Shown: positions 26,779-36,454, counted from the first letter of the stretch. The stretch: DNA of 64,000 nucleotides from Methanobacterium sp. (GCA_015661405.1 JACWMK010000005.1:1-64000), one strand, 5' to 3'. Translations and numbers: made by a program. The notes: generated by a model not told the origin, from the sequence alone.

Positions 26779-29052
26779 TTAAGACTCTTCATCTTCATAT
26801 ATTAATTTTAATTCATGATCTGGGGTTGTTTTTATACTTTTAAAACCAGAATCAACTACATCTCTAATTTTCTGTGCTATTTTCTCCCCAATACCATCAA
26901 TCTTTTTTAAATCATCTTTAGATGCATTAATTACATTTTTAACCGTCACAAACTCCTCTAAAAGTTTACGGGCAGTAACTGGCCCTACATTAGGCAGAGA
27001 TTCTATTATATAAAGTTGTTGCTCCCATTGACTAAGTGGTTTCTTCTCTGTACGTAATTCTATTTCCTTAAAATTATCTTTTTGTTCACGTAGAGCTAGA
27101 CGATAAAGCATGGCTCCAGTATCTTCTGGAGAACGTGTAGGAATTATAGGAATACCAAAATCTATAGCTAAGCTGGCTAAAGCTCCTCGAATAGCATTAG
27201 GATGCAGGCCGCAGGCATAAAGATTTTCTCCTTCTAGGATGATCAGAGGCTTCTTGAAGTTATCCACAAGTTCCTTAGCTTGTTTATACAATCTTTTATC
27301 TATCACCGACTTTACAAAGTCTTGAGTACTTTTCCGCTCCACTGCTAATTCTTGGCTCACCTGATAATCTGCAACTAGAAGAGTAGTGGTTTCAATTTCA
27401 ACATTAAGTTTACTTAACTCTCTAGTGACACCTGATTTAGCTTCACGGTGATCCACATATATTAAAGGGTTTATTACATCTTTTTTTGATATTTCAGGGA
27501 ACTTCATCTGATTTGAATCTATTTTACTTGAAATTTCTCCTTGCGGATATTTTGTTGACAGTTGATTTTTCATCTTCCGTTCTTTGTAGATGCTTGAATA
27601 ATAATAAGATTCATCTCGGGTTCCTTTGGTTATTAAAACAATCATTTTACCTTTATTTTTTCTACCTGTACGTCCTCGTCGTTGGATCATTCTTATCTCT
27701 GAGGGTACTGGTTCGTATAATATTACTAGATCCACTGAGGGAATGTCTATACCCTCTTCAGCTACGCTGGTTGAGATTAGCACTTGATATTGGCCCATGC
27801 GGAATGCTTTTATGATCTCTTTCTGTTTTTTTTGTGTGAGTCCTTTTTCCCCATCCCTAGAGGCTTGTCCAAAGAATTTTACAGCAGAAATTTTATTCTC
27901 CTTACACAGATTATAGATCTCGTTAACCGTGTCCCTATATTGACTGAATACAATAACCCTACCTTCATCTTTTAAATTATTTTCCAGGATTTTTAATAAT
28001 TTATCCATTTTTGGATGTTTCAAATTCTCTTTATATGCATTTTCCGTGAGATGTAAGGCTTTTTGAAAATCTTCATTCTCTAGTAGTCCTTGAGCTGCTT
28101 TAGTTTTTTTTTGCTGAAGTTTTTGGAAATAATTATATAGGTTTTTAATTCCTTGTGTTTCTAATAACTCTAGAGAATGCTGTAAACTAAAAACTGCACT
28201 TAGAATAGAACTAGCCACTAAACAATTTGGTGGAGGGTTAGTGCTTTGTGAGATACGGTTCTGTACGCGACTGCGGGCCATTAAAATATCTTTTTTAGAA
28301 ACTTGGCTGATAGAACGGATAATTCCCAAACTTTTTAATCCAGTAAGTCGAATTTTTAGTACGGTTTCTAGATAATTTTTTATAACCTTCTGTTCTTTTT
28401 TAAGATCTACACGAATCCATTCTACTTCTATTGGTTTAAAGTAAGGTTTAACGTCTACATCATCCTCGGATTTAACCATAACTTGTTTTATAAAAAGATT
28501 TTCACATACTGTATTAATTTTATCCTCATCTCCACCTGGAGAAGCTGTTAAACCTAATATTATAGGATTTTGAGCCTCAGTAGCATATCGGGACGCTAGA
28601 AATACATATGCATAATTACCCAATCCCCTATGGCATTCATCAAACACTAAGAGAGAAACATCCTTCAAGTTATAACGCCCAGCTATCAAATCCGATTCAA
28701 TAGTTTGGGGAGTAGCTGAAATAATTTGAGCATTTTCCCATAATTCACATCTGTTTTTTGGATTTATAGAACCAGTAAGAACAGCTACAGGTGCTTTGAG
28801 AAACTCACGTAAATTTTCTTCATGTTGAACCGCAAGGGGCTTGCTAGGAGCCAAAATAAGTACTTTAGAGGAAGGAATATTTTTAATTCTTTCTGCAGCT
28901 ACCAAAGCAGCTATAATAGTTTTCCCCAGGGCAGTAGGCGCTACGATCATACTATTACCCTTTTTAAGAACCTCCGCAGCTAACACTTGCTGATACAGCC
29001 GGGATTCAATTTTTTGGGATTTAATCAAGGGATGTTGTATCCACTTTTCCAT
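26779..29052 (-). CDS. hef: Hef: SF2 helicase fused to XPF/ERCC4 nuclease
   Basis: Processes stalled replication forks and branched DNA. The 757-residue protein is complete. The helicase half has APTALGKTIIAALVAA (Walker A), LLVFDECHRG (Walker B), LGLTASPGG and the motif VI sequence QRRGRTGRKNKG. The nuclease half has VDHREAKSGV and the catalytic ELAVERKSTQDFVKSV. The tandem helix-hairpin-helix domain LPNVGPVTARKLLEE / IDGIGEKIAQKI ends it. This is the archaeal counterpart of FANCM and XPF. trmI follows directly. Its location near oriC, cdc6 and DP1 fits a replication role, though the genes are not one operon. Confidence 0.97.
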   Translation of the reverse strand: MEKWIQHPLIKSQKIESRLYQQVLAAEVLKKGNSMIVAPTALGKTIIAALVAAERIKNIPSSKVLILAPSKPLAVQHEENLREFLKAPVAVLTGSINPKNRCELWENAQIISATPQTIESDLIAGRYNLKDVSLLVFDECHRGLGNYAYVFLASRYATEAQNPIILGLTASPGGDEDKINTVCENLFIKQVMVKSEDDVDVKPYFKPIEVEWIRVDLKKEQKVIKNYLETVLKIRLTGLKSLGIIRSISQVSKKDILMARSRVQNRISQSTNPPPNCLVASSILSAVFSLQHSLELLETQGIKNLYNYFQKLQQKKTKAAQGLLENEDFQKALHLTENAYKENLKHPKMDKLLKILENNLKDEGRVIVFSQYRDTVNEIYNLCKENKISAVKFFGQASRDGEKGLTQKKQKEIIKAFRMGQYQVLISTSVAEEGIDIPSVDLVILYEPVPSEIRMIQRRGRTGRKNKGKMIVLITKGTRDESYYYSSIYKERKMKNQLSTKYPQGEISSKIDSNQMKFPEISKKDVINPLIYVDHREAKSGVTRELSKLNVEIETTTLLVADYQVSQELAVERKSTQDFVKSVIDKRLYKQAKELVDNFKKPLIILEGENLYACGLHPNAIRGALASLAIDFGIPIIPTRSPEDTGAMLYRLALREQKDNFKEIELRTEKKPLSQWEQQLYIIESLPNVGPVTARKLLEEFVTVKNVINASKDDLKKIDGIGEKIAQKIRDVVDSGFKSIKTTPDHELKLIYEDEES

Positions 29053-29304
29053 AACACTTATATTTAAAATATATCATATAAAAGTGGCGACCAGAATAAA
29101 TTAGGCTTTTGAATCTGAGTTGCAGATAAATAAAGGATTGTAATAGACATCTGTAGTTGAAAATTATCTAAATGAATTCTAAACTTTGACCTATTATAGT
29201 AAGAAATTGTGTAATATTTAGAATTTTAAGGTAATAGAATAATTAACCATGCAATTGGAAAACTGGTAAAAAAAATTATTTAATTATTTTTAAATAAATT
29301 AATT

Positions 29305-30498
29305 CTAATATATTTGAATTAATTTTTCAAAATCATCAAAAATTACATCAAGTCCACACATAGTAGGTATATAGTTAGCGGCTTTAGCTGAATCCACTCC
29401 TATAACTTTGAATCCTAATTCTTCTATGGGAGCCACCACCATACAAGTATCGCAAACTATTTTACCCCCAGCATCTTCTATTATCTTAGTATAACCCATA
29501 CGATCAGCAGTTGACTTGACAGATATAGATGTACAAACCCATAGCTGATTTTTAAGCTTTAATCCAACCAGTTTATCAGAAATAGCTTTAATCTCATCTA
29601 AAGATACATGAGGACAACCTAAACAGATTAAATCAGGTTTTCTGTTGGTTGTAGATAATTCACATCTTTTTTCATCAATATTGCTTCTATTGACTATGAT
29701 ATTTTCAATATTCCCTAAATTCACATCTTTTAAAGCATCTTTATATTCAGGGGTGGAATGCTCTACATGATAAAGTGCTACAGCACCGGAAGATGCCAAA
29801 GCAGCACCTAAATATTTTAAATCATTTACGGATGGAGTACAATTTAACAATTTGAAATAAGGTACACCATCACCAACAATCTTTCCAACTATATAACCCA
29901 GAGCACCATAGTCAGCGCCTATTAAATCGGCTTCTACTTCAATTATAAAGTTTGCTAATCTATTCTCATCTAAATGATAACCATATTCAGCAGTTTTACC
30001 ACATATTGCAGCTGATAGTGCCCCTGGTCCACCCTCTCTATTTGATTTAGCGCCTAAAACAGAATTTGCATAGCAAACTGCAGAAGATTCTGACCATGCA
30101 ATATGATCTCTAAACCTAGGCACATTACCAACAAGATAAGGTGTACAAGTACATGTAGTAGTAACTCCCATTTTCTGATAGGCATTTACAATTCTTAATT
30201 GTTTCCTAGTGAACTCCTCTGAAAATCCTAGTTCCTTCCAAAATTCTAGGTCCACTCCCGCGGGATTTAAGGTGGATGGAACCCTCACTTGTGCATCTTG
30301 GCTAAGTGCCTCTAGAAATTCCAGACCAGCATCTCCAATAGTTTTGTAAGAAACGCCAGATATTTGGGCAGAAGTGATATCAACAAGTTTTTCTGCATCA
30401 TAAATATCACCTAAGGCCACTAAAATTTCCATTGACTTCTGCACTGCAGGACCTTCTTCTCCATCGTACATTTCTTCTTCTTCTCTTGTTAGATACAT
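29305..30498 (-). CDS. acnX: Aconitase X large (catalytic) subunit, probable phosphomevalonate dehydratase
   Basis: Fe-S dehydratase of the aconitase X group (formerly DUF521). In archaea the complex dehydrates phosphomevalonate in the archaeal mevalonate route to isoprenoid lipids. The 397-residue protein has MYLTREEEEMYDGEEGPA at the start, CTCTPYLVGNVPRFRDHIAWSESSAV with cluster-binding and substrate residues, SNREGGPGALSAAICGKTAEYG, and a C-terminal half with CLGCPHVSLDEI and CDTCMVVAP. Cys residues for a cluster are present. The small subunit (DUF126) is not in the window. It lies 31 bp after recJ and is probably co-transcribed. Confidence 0.92.
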   Translation of the reverse strand: MYLTREEEEMYDGEEGPAVQKSMEILVALGDIYDAEKLVDITSAQISGVSYKTIGDAGLEFLEALSQDAQVRVPSTLNPAGVDLEFWKELGFSEEFTRKQLRIVNAYQKMGVTTTCTCTPYLVGNVPRFRDHIAWSESSAVCYANSVLGAKSNREGGPGALSAAICGKTAEYGYHLDENRLANFIIEVEADLIGADYGALGYIVGKIVGDGVPYFKLLNCTPSVNDLKYLGAALASSGAVALYHVEHSTPEYKDALKDVNLGNIENIIVNRSNIDEKRCELSTTNRKPDLICLGCPHVSLDEIKAISDKLVGLKLKNQLWVCTSISVKSTADRMGYTKIIEDAGGKIVCDTCMVVAPIEELGFKVIGVDSAKAANYIPTMCGLDVIFDDFEKLIQIY

Positions 30499-30529
30499 AA
30501 AATTATTCTCACCATAAATTTTACATTAA

Positions 30530-31906
30530 TCATTGATTGATCTGTTCTTTGACTATTTCATCAACAAGATTTAAAAAATTGTCTAGGTTATTGTGGGGTA
30601 TTACAGCACCAGCTGCTATAGTATGCCCCCCTCCAGATCCATTAAAGCTCTTGGATGCTTGTTCTAATGCTTCACCTAGATTAACACCCTTTTGAATCAT
30701 TTTAATATTGGTTCGCCCTGATATTTTAATTAGAGGATCCATTTTAGATAAGGCCAGAACAGGTTTTTCAGGATTCAGAAGTCCAATATCAATCCCTATA
30801 CTAGATAAGGTACCCATAAAACTTTTAAGGTTTTTATCTTCAGTATAAATATATTGTATATTATCCATTTCAACAGATCCTTCTTTATTTATCCATTCTA
30901 AACCTTTCATAACACCTTCCTGATATTTTTTAAAGAGTACTAAACCCTCTTTTAAAGCTTGCTCACGCTCTCCTAGACAGATACTCAGACCAATACCCTG
31001 CTTTTTATTCTTCCCACAAGCATCAATTATCTGGGAATAATTTTCAATGTTTTTCAATTCGGGAATCTCATCTGAAATTCGATAGATATCACCAAAAATA
31101 GAGGGATTAATTTTTACTAGTTCCTCTTTAAGTATGTCTTTTTCTTCATTGTTTAGATCAGTGAATTTTATACCATATGATAACCCTATTTTTTCCAAAA
31201 AGGCTTTAGCACCCTCAAAATTTCCAGAAATTCCGGTAAGTGAGGTTGTAAAAGTATAAGCAAGAGCTTTGTAAAGAGGTTCCTGATTTAAAGAAGATAT
31301 CTTGAGTCCCTTAATAACTTCTAATACACCTTTTTCCAATCCTTCTTGGAGTATGGTTTGATTAACACCAGTTATATTTCCGTTACCCTGCATATCACCA
31401 AAAGCACCTACCAAAGCTAATCCTGATAGTTCATAATGTTTTAAAGGACGAACAGCTAAATAAGATACTCCTGAGCCACTTACATCTCTGGTGCCGTCCA
31501 ATCCAAACAAGTGGGGATTGATGTGTATTAGATTATCTCTTTCATCAGTGCAATCTATGGTTTGATGATGGTCAGCTATTATGGCATCGCCTTTTAATTT
31601 TGCTATTTTCTCCGTCCATGCACTGCCCATATCGCAGAAAAAGAATAGTTTGTATTTTTCTCTAGAAATCTTATCTAAAACTTCAGACTTTAGTCTGGAT
31701 ACTATTGTAACATGAAATTTACCTTTTTCTTTAGAGATGGCATTACATACTACACCTGCAGCGGAGATTCCATCAGCATCGTTATGGGAGATTACTCTCA
31801 CCACATGATCCTGATTTAAATGTTTATTTAGCAGAGTACAGGCTTCTTCAGCCTTATTTAACAAGTGATGTTGTTGATATGCGCCATTTTTACTTGATTT
31901 TGACAT
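30530..31906 (-). CDS. recJ: RecJ-like DHH-family exonuclease
   Basis: Archaeal single-strand DNA exonuclease of the RecJ/GAN/Cdc45-related DHH family. The 458-residue protein keeps all catalytic motifs: RVISHNDADGISAAGVV, FFCDMGSAWT, IIADHHQTID and a C-terminal DHHA1 domain ending GSGGGHTIAAGAVIPH. Intact acids imply activity. It may associate with GINS at the replication fork, as known for archaeal GAN. In several euryarchaea a recJ gene follows rpsO; here rpsO lies 1.85 kb upstream on the same strand with inserted DNA between. Confidence 0.92.
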   Translation of the reverse strand: MSKSSKNGAYQQHHLLNKAEEACTLLNKHLNQDHVVRVISHNDADGISAAGVVCNAISKEKGKFHVTIVSRLKSEVLDKISREKYKLFFFCDMGSAWTEKIAKLKGDAIIADHHQTIDCTDERDNLIHINPHLFGLDGTRDVSGSGVSYLAVRPLKHYELSGLALVGAFGDMQGNGNITGVNQTILQEGLEKGVLEVIKGLKISSLNQEPLYKALAYTFTTSLTGISGNFEGAKAFLEKIGLSYGIKFTDLNNEEKDILKEELVKINPSIFGDIYRISDEIPELKNIENYSQIIDACGKNKKQGIGLSICLGEREQALKEGLVLFKKYQEGVMKGLEWINKEGSVEMDNIQYIYTEDKNLKSFMGTLSSIGIDIGLLNPEKPVLALSKMDPLIKISGRTNIKMIQKGVNLGEALEQASKSFNGSGGGHTIAAGAVIPHNNLDNFLNLVDEIVKEQINQ

Positions 31907-32702
31907 ATAAATTTCCTATGAAAGTATTACTATTAGTTTCATAAATTTGAATAATTAACAGATACTGATCTAATTCGAGAATTCTCCATTAACTTACAAC
32001 CATTTTTAAAAAGATAATTTTCGATATTTTTTAAAGGTTTGTCATTTCAATAATATAAAACCAATCGAATTTTTTCCCGATTTTAAACTTGAAAAAAATT
32101 CGCTACCTTATTAAATTTGATACTTGGTATTACAGAATTAATAATATGGTTAATCACGATTTTGGCATGTGATTGAATGAAAATTATGATTAGTGGGGGT
32201 GAACAAGCTAACCTAAACAAGTGCAGAATACAACTTTAAGATGTGCCTACTATCAGAGCCTTCAATAATTACACGGATCTCGTCTGTGTTGACCTACATA
32301 TAAAAAACTCATTGAAGAATGTTGTAAATAACCCTAAATTTAGCTATAATAATTTAGAATTAAGTAATAAGATTTTTTTGAATGCAACTTCTTAATTAAT
32401 TATGAGGATACTTATCCCTCAACATAAAGATATTTGTATCAGCGTTGTCATTTTTTTTACTAGAAAATATAGTCTGATTCGACAGCATTTCAGGCAAGTG
32501 TAATATTGTGCATATTGGTGAAGGTATCTCATTCAAAGTTTTTATGGGCAAAATCAAACAATCAGTTATGTAAAAATAATTCAATTAGCATCACATGTTA
32601 TGTGGTTTAAACGGTTTAGAATATTAATTTGCATTATTACATTGTCTCACTGATGTACATAGACATTTCCACGAGATTTGATTTGGCTCGGTTCGAATTT
32701 AA
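31907..32702. other. Gene-free stretch with scattered coding-like debris
   Basis: About 800 bp without a convincing gene. Two minus-strand fragments look faintly coding: about 32230-32302 (beginning VNTDEIRVIIEGSDSR and flanked by TAG codons) and 32396-32584 (62 codons, unrecognised). The base composition near 32200-32310 is less AT-rich than the rest of the window's intergenic DNA. I read this as old inserted or decayed sequence. Confidence 0.35.
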
Positions 32703-32834
32703 TCAATTCAAATTGCTTTGCAATTTTTCTTTAACCTTATCTTCAAATTCTGTGAGATTTATGACTCCACTTTCTACTAATAGGTCAACCAGTGCAGTTA
32801 ACCTAGCTTCCAGCATCTCAATGTCTTTTATCAT
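32703..32834 (-). CDS. Short acidic 43-residue protein, coiled-helix type
   Basis: A small reading frame with ATG at 32834, preceded by GAGGGAC with six-base spacing. The product begins MIKDIEMLEARLTALVDLLV and continues ESGVINLTEFEDKVKEKLQS. The pattern of one long amphipathic helix, a turn (ESGVINLTEFED) and a second helix is protein-like and resembles small helical-hairpin proteins annotated only as hypothetical. It is divergently oriented to the receiver-domain gene 194 bp away. No function can be given. Confidence 0.5.
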   Translation of the reverse strand: MIKDIEMLEARLTALVDLLVESGVINLTEFEDKVKEKLQSNLN

Positions 32835-33028
32835 ATTGGTCCCTCTATTCTTCAATTGGTGCTATTAACTTTACTTTTTTCCAATCCAATCCATTTGCGT
32901 GGTCTTAACTCAAATTTATTTTAGGCTTTTTTTTTTGACTAAGTTTTTCAATAATAACTTTATTAATCATGCTGATAATAAATTGTATCTAAAGTTCAAA
33001 ATTTTAATCTTGTTGGGTTGTTAGAGCT

Positions 33029-33472
33029 ATGGTGAAGTCAGGAATCAGGACTGTTGAGATCTTGTTGGTGGAGCGTAATCGCGGTGATTTGGAACTATTT
33101 ATTAAATTGTTTGAGGAGTCATCGATTCCTAATACATTCCGCTTTGCTGGTAGCGGTGATCAGGCAATTAAAATGATGCTTCAAATGGATGCTTATAGTA
33201 ATATGACCCCGCCTGACGTTGTAATTTTCGATATTCACACTTTCGATAAGAAGGAATGGGTTGGTTTACAGGCAATTGCTAAGGAAGCAGGCGCGAAATG
33301 CATACCAGTGGTTATGTTGACCAAGGATAAAAAGATTAAAGAAGATGCGGGCAAATCTCTAAGCTGCCCAATTGTTTCATTGGATAAGCCTGACGCATTG
33401 GATCAATACAAGAAAATAGTTGAGGAAGTGGAGGAATTCTGGCTTAGTAAACATTCATTTAAGTACTTTTAA
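33029..33472 (+). CDS. Stand-alone response-regulator-like receiver, degenerate
   Basis: A 147-residue single receiver domain of the Rcp1-like group: VEILLVERNRGDLELFIKLFEES, then PPDVVIFDIHT with the candidate phospho-Asp, VVMLTKDKK and a SLDKPD segment with the conserved Lys. The usual VEDNPGD acidic pocket reads VERNRGD, so one metal-binding Asp is Arg. Phosphorylation may be impaired or absent. No histidine kinase is nearby. Use of GCG, CGC and GGC codons is higher than in neighbouring genes, which suggests later arrival. It lies opposite in strand to the S15 and recJ genes that flank it. Confidence 0.75.
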   Translation: MVKSGIRTVEILLVERNRGDLELFIKLFEESSIPNTFRFAGSGDQAIKMMLQMDAYSNMTPPDVVIFDIHTFDKKEWVGLQAIAKEAGAKCIPVVMLTKDKKIKEDAGKSLSCPIVSLDKPDALDQYKKIVEEVEEFWLSKHSFKYF

Positions 33473-33757
33473 TGAAAAAAATCGGGTAAGATTTGTTTAG
33501 TTTCTTCGTTAAGTCACCATAATACGAAGTAACGATGAAAGGAGTTGATTTTAAAAGTACTTGAAATAAAGAATGGAGAATCTGTTTTTGCCGTGAGCCC
33601 CAAAAAAATAATAAAAAAAATAAAATCAAAGCGTGCTCGATTTAATGAGATTGATCAAAAATCCTAAATATTGATTCAAAGAATTTTAGGGAAACAATCG
33701 ATTTTTTTTGGTAGACCAGATCTCCAAAAAATTGAACCGTACCAGGTTATTATCGGA

Positions 33758-34159
33758 TCACTTAACAAGTAGTGCTGCTTGTTTTGGCTCATATCTCCAT
33801 CCTTCAGGAAGCACACCTTCATTTCGGTAATATCTAACTAATCTCCTTATCTGGGATTCAACGATGCGAAGTCCCCTTCTGGTGTGCAAGTCCTTGGGAT
33901 TCTCTTTCAGATGATCCCTGATGTTTACAGCTTTTCGTATTAGATTCATCAGATCTTCAGGATATTCCGGGCCTTGTCCATGGTTTTCCAGTATCTGTGT
34001 TATTTTCATACCGGTAACTAGTTTCACATCGGGAATTCCGTACTGATCTCTTAGAATTATACCCATCATACTAGTGGAATTACCTTCTTTTTTAAGTTTC
34101 ATTATAAGTTCTTCAATTTCTTCTGTAGAATATTCAATCCATTCTGGCTTTACTGCCAT
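33758..34159 (-). CDS. rpsO: Ribosomal protein S15 (archaeal uS15)
   Basis: Small-subunit ribosomal protein. The 133-residue archaeal/eukaryotic-length form has the N-terminal extension with WIEYSTEEIEELIMKLKKEG, then LRDQYGIPDVKLVTGMKI and the rRNA-binding core RRGLRIVESQIRRLVRYYR. Its ATG follows immediately on the TAA of the XTP pyrophosphatase gene and the GGTGAT ribosome binding site lies in that gene's last codons, so translation is coupled. It is the last gene of the kae1-bud32 / XTPase / S15 operon. Confidence 0.97.
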   Translation of the reverse strand: MAVKPEWIEYSTEEIEELIMKLKKEGNSTSMMGIILRDQYGIPDVKLVTGMKITQILENHGQGPEYPEDLMNLIRKAVNIRDHLKENPKDLHTRRGLRIVESQIRRLVRYYRNEGVLPEGWRYEPKQAALLVK

Positions 34160-34732
34160 TTAATCACCTCTATTATCTTTAAACCAATCATGATACCATA
34201 AAGCAAACTTTTCAAGCGATACTCTACGATGAGAAAATTCGTTTTTTTCTACTCGATTGAGTTCTCCAAAGGTTTTATCATACCCTTCAGGATAGAATAG
34301 GGGGTCGTAGGCAAAACCATATTCCCCTTTTTCTTCATAGCTTATATGTCCTCTAACAGTGCCTAAAAAAATCTTGGGCTCGGTTTTGGGAGTGCAAAAT
34401 CCAATAACCGACCTGAATTCGGCGTATCTGTCATTGACATCGCTCATAAGTTTCAATATACCCTGATTCCCCAAATTTTCCTGAATATAGGATGAATAAG
34501 TTCCAGGGAACCATTTAAGGGTCTTTATGAATAATCCAGCGTCTTCTACTATTACAGGTTTATTCAGACACCTAGAAACATGTTGTGCACCGTACCGGGC
34601 TACATCTCCTAGTTCTCCTTGAATTTCGGTGTAGCCTAGATCAACATGTTCCAATGTTATGCCAAATTTAGGGAATATTCCCATGGCTTCTTTAACTTTG
34701 TGTTTATTACTAGTTATAAATGTTATCTTCAA
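34160..34732 (-). CDS. rdgB: XTP/dITP diphosphatase (Ham1/RdgB family)
   Basis: House-cleaning enzyme that hydrolyses non-canonical purine nucleotides (XTP, dITP) to monophosphates and pyrophosphate. The 190-residue protein has the ITFITSNKHKVKEAM start with the substrate-binding SNxxK motif, VIVEDAGLFI, and GYDKTFGEL near the end. It starts at TTG, as no ATG is placed suitably. The S15 gene begins on the base after its stop codon. It is part of the Kae1-Bud32 operon. Confidence 0.95.
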   Translation of the reverse strand: MKITFITSNKHKVKEAMGIFPKFGITLEHVDLGYTEIQGELGDVARYGAQHVSRCLNKPVIVEDAGLFIKTLKWFPGTYSSYIQENLGNQGILKLMSDVNDRYAEFRSVIGFCTPKTEPKIFLGTVRGHISYEEKGEYGFAYDPLFYPEGYDKTFGELNRVEKNEFSHRRVSLEKFALWYHDWFKDNRGD

Positions 34733-34816
34733 ATGATCAAACCCTTATATTTTTAAACTTTTTATAGAATGAATTTAAGGATTATAATCCTATATGTACA
34801 AGTCATTATAATAAAT

Positions 34817-36454
34817 TTAAAATGAATTATTTATAATATAACGACCCCGTCCCTCAATATCCTTCAATTTAGCTAATATTTTATCATAATCATTAGCATT
34901 GATATATCCTTTAAGAATAGATTGGAAACATTCTCCAGCAACATTATAATGAATTCCATAAAGAGCTTTTTTAAACACTAATATATCCACTCCTTTATCC
35001 TCTATTAAATCTGATATTTTACCCAGACCGAAATCTAAAAACACAATATCATCCCCCAGGAGTATCATATTACTAGTTGTGAGATCTCCATGAATTATTC
35101 CACAGTTATGGAGTTTGGCGATGTTCTCACCAATTTTTTCACAGAACAATTTTATTTCCCGAACTTCTGATCTATCAAAGACATCCTTCAAAACAATTCC
35201 ATCGATATCCTCAATTACTATAGAATATTCTTCTTTATCAATATCAAATATTAATGGAGTAACTACACTGCAACTTTTAGCATCATTCAGAAGTTTTACT
35301 TCACTTTTCAACCTTTTTTTCCTTAGATAATAATCTATTTCTTTTATTCGATAATTTTTTGAAATCCTTTCCTTTCGTAAAACTTTATGATTAAACCATT
35401 CCTCTTTATAAATGTTAGCCTCAGCACCCTTATTTAATAAACCTATTGGTAGTTTTAACAATTTTGTTGAGGTTTTCATCCAAGGTACATTTACCTGATC
35501 AGTGCGATAACGTTGAATAACCTTAGTATCTTCTAACTTATGCAGTAATCCATAATGGAACATTAATTGACCCATCCACGCGATCATAGCCCCATTATCT
35601 CCGCAATATTTAATTGGTGGTTGATAAAATTCTGCATAGTGCTCCTCTGCCATTAACGATACCATTTCTCTAAGCCGGCGGTTGGCAGCAACACCACCAC
35701 AAAGCATAACTTCCCTTTTTTTGGCATGTGCTAAAGCCCGTTCGGTTACCTCCACTACCATAGAAAAAGCAGTCTCCTGTAGACTGTAGCAGACATCCTC
35801 TAAACTTTCTCCAACTTCATATTTTCGTAATGCAGCAGTTAAAAGACCAGAAAATGATAAGTCCATACCCTTCACGGTGTAAGGAAGTTTAATGTAGTTA
35901 TTTGATTTATTAGCTAATTCTTCTATCAATGGTCCTCCGGGATGTCCGAGATTTACAGATCTAGCGAACTGATCTAAACAATTACCTAAAGCAATGTCGA
36001 GAGTTTCCCCAAAAACACGGTATCTTCCACCATCAAAGGCGATTATTTGACTGTTCCCCCCGCTTACATAAAGAGTTACAGGATCCTGAGCTCCAGTGGT
36101 GAGGCGGCCAATTTCAACATGACCTATACAATGATTAACTCCTACAATTGGAATATTCAAAGATAATGAAAGAGAACGAGCAGCTGTTGCCACTGTACGC
36201 AGTGCTGGCCCCAATCCTGGACCTTGAGAAAATGCCACCAAGTCTATATCCTCCAAATGAAGATTAGATTCTAAGAGAACATCTTTAATAAGTGGAACTA
36301 TTGCATCAGCATGGTGTTCAGCTGCTTCACGGGGGTGTATTCCGCCACTGACAGGTATGAGTGAATTTCCCTTGGACGCCAGAATTTCACCGGAGGAATC
36401 CACAATTCCAACCCCCGTTTTCTCAGCAGTGCCTTCAATTCCAATACAAATCAT
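34817..36454 (-). CDS. Fused Kae1-Bud32, KEOPS tRNA t6A synthesis
   Basis: Bifunctional protein (545 residues) of the KEOPS complex, which puts threonylcarbamoyl on A37 of ANN-decoding tRNAs. Residues 1-325 are the Kae1 ATPase with ICIGIEGTAEKTGVG, the metal motif NHCIGHVEIGR and VTLYVSGGNSQII. The remainder is the Bud32 RIO-like kinase with the Lys-bearing KGAEANIYKEEW, HGDLTTSNMILL and the VFLDFGLGK metal loop. The fusion is known in several euryarchaea. ATG 36454 is chosen over GTG 36466 because GGTGAT lies between them. Confidence 0.96.
   Translation of the reverse strand: MICIGIEGTAEKTGVGIVDSSGEILASKGNSLIPVSGGIHPREAAEHHADAIVPLIKDVLLESNLHLEDIDLVAFSQGPGLGPALRTVATAARSLSLSLNIPIVGVNHCIGHVEIGRLTTGAQDPVTLYVSGGNSQIIAFDGGRYRVFGETLDIALGNCLDQFARSVNLGHPGGPLIEELANKSNNYIKLPYTVKGMDLSFSGLLTAALRKYEVGESLEDVCYSLQETAFSMVVEVTERALAHAKKREVMLCGGVAANRRLREMVSLMAEEHYAEFYQPPIKYCGDNGAMIAWMGQLMFHYGLLHKLEDTKVIQRYRTDQVNVPWMKTSTKLLKLPIGLLNKGAEANIYKEEWFNHKVLRKERISKNYRIKEIDYYLRKKRLKSEVKLLNDAKSCSVVTPLIFDIDKEEYSIVIEDIDGIVLKDVFDRSEVREIKLFCEKIGENIAKLHNCGIIHGDLTTSNMILLGDDIVFLDFGLGKISDLIEDKGVDILVFKKALYGIHYNVAGECFQSILKGYINANDYDKILAKLKDIEGRGRYIINNSF

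Noticed and set aside
32230..32302. Minus-strand fragment reading VNTDEIRVIIEGSDSRHILK, faintly like a KEOPS Pcc1 subunit
   Set aside because: Only about 25 codons between two TAG stops, no start codon, and no further Pcc1 blocks downstream.
32493..32506. GCAAGTGTAAT, resembling one right-arm origin element
   Set aside because: Only 11 bases match and to a diverged copy; a chance match in AT-rich DNA is likely.
32396..32584. A 62-codon minus-strand frame
   Set aside because: No recognisable family, unusual composition and only a weak GTGATG before a TTG; kept as possible debris, not a gene.
32629..32868. A 79-codon plus-strand frame
   Set aside because: It is the shadow of the better supported 43-residue minus-strand frame, and its composition is not protein-like.
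33545..33667. Plus-strand 40-codon frame after the receiver gene
   Set aside because: Its only start (TTG) touches the AAAGGAG site with no spacing and the product is Lys/Ile-rich; not supportable.
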